Shown: one piece after another, positions 44,731 through 44,956 of the stretch
How the letters are laid out: each line of letters opens with the position of its first letter
Numbering within the stretch: the stretch's first letter is position 1
Origin: Frankia nepalensis
GTDB lineage: Bacteria > Actinomycetota > Actinomycetes > Frankiales > Frankiaceae
Length of the DNA stretch: 44,956 bases
Assembly (NCBI RefSeq): GCF_016786325.1
Contig: NZ_JADWYU010000112.1
Location: 1-44,956 of the forward strand
Direction: 5' to 3'
The notes under the pieces: model-generated
Seen by the model: only the letters and a program-made list of their open reading frames with translations
What the model was told of the DNA's origin: nothing
Databases searched by the model: none
Made by a program: the position numbers and the translations under genes

Positions 44731-44956
44731 CTGCTGCGAGTGAACTGCAGGTGGACGTCATGTCGGATGGAGATGACGACGGCCGGGGAGGGGGCGATAT
44801 CAACGGGCGGGGCACTGCACCGGCTGGGCCGATCCGGGTTGCTGCGTGCGGCGAGGAACGTGCCGGGAGGCGTGGTGTACTAAGCGCGTATCCAGAAGTC
44901 CTGCACGTAACCCGGAGTGAGGTCGCGGGCGTGGAGGAGTGGCGACACCGGCCTCG

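Overview
The window is very GC-rich DNA with GTG and TTG starts, start/stop overlaps and long spurious antisense frames. This fits a high-GC actinomycete, possibly Frankia-like; the genus is an inference from gene style only. The core, about 9.3 to 38.6 kb, is a dense glycoside-catabolism island. Its two edges are older, decayed DNA holding pieces of oxidative degradation operons, transposase and reverse-transcriptase remnants, and two paralogous solute-binding lipoproteins that face outward.

Left edge (1-4.9 kb): a gene tail, a frameshifted SDR remnant, an intact carboxymuconolactone decarboxylase-like gene, a TauD/TfdA dioxygenase broken by one in-frame TAA, an IS630-type transposase remnant, and solute-binding lipoprotein SBP1 on the minus strand. 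Then (4.9-9.3 kb) come two overlapping ABC exporter half-transporters that look like an asymmetric heterodimer, with a divergent MarR regulator.

Sugar island, part 1 (9.3-23.9 kb): beta-glucuronidase (uidA), a divergent LacI-family repressor, a LarA-superfamily (nickel racemase/epimerase) gene, uronate isomerase (uxaC), fructuronate reductase (uxuB), LacZ-type beta-galactosidase, a GH1 beta-glucosidase, galT and galK. Together these would release glucuronic acid, galactose and glucose from glycosides and process them. No mannonate dehydratase is present. The LarA-like protein next to uxuB is a candidate for converting mannonate to gluconate instead. Sugar island, part 2 (24.4-38.6 kb): an unusual transporter set (an MFS domain fused to a LivF-type ATPase, then a single LivH-LivM-LivG fusion, then a binding lipoprotein), followed by GH78 rhamnosidase, GH3 glycosidase and a second GH78 rhamnosidase. 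A recurrent element (GGCAAC, 4 nt, GGCAAC or GGCAAT, in three copies followed by an inverted TTGCC-like half) lies upstream of uidA/lacI, in the larA-like/uxaC intergenic region (two copies), upstream of lacZ and upstream of the transporter. It is the likely operator set of the LacI protein and would tie the whole island into one regulon.

Right edge (38.6-45 kb): a group II intron reverse-transcriptase remnant, SBP2 with a strong terminator, a cytochrome P450 overlapping a truncated SDR, a SnoaL-like protein and an IS701-like transposase fragment. A 15-bp motif (GCACGTCTGTATAGC-like) occurs as tandem pairs upstream of both SBP1 and SBP2 and once at the P450 start, linking the edge genes in a second, separate regulon. 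A reasonable overall reading is a plant-glycoside (flavonoid or saponin) dismantling locus: sugars are removed by the core, and edge oxidative enzymes may act on aglycones. The substrate is an inference.
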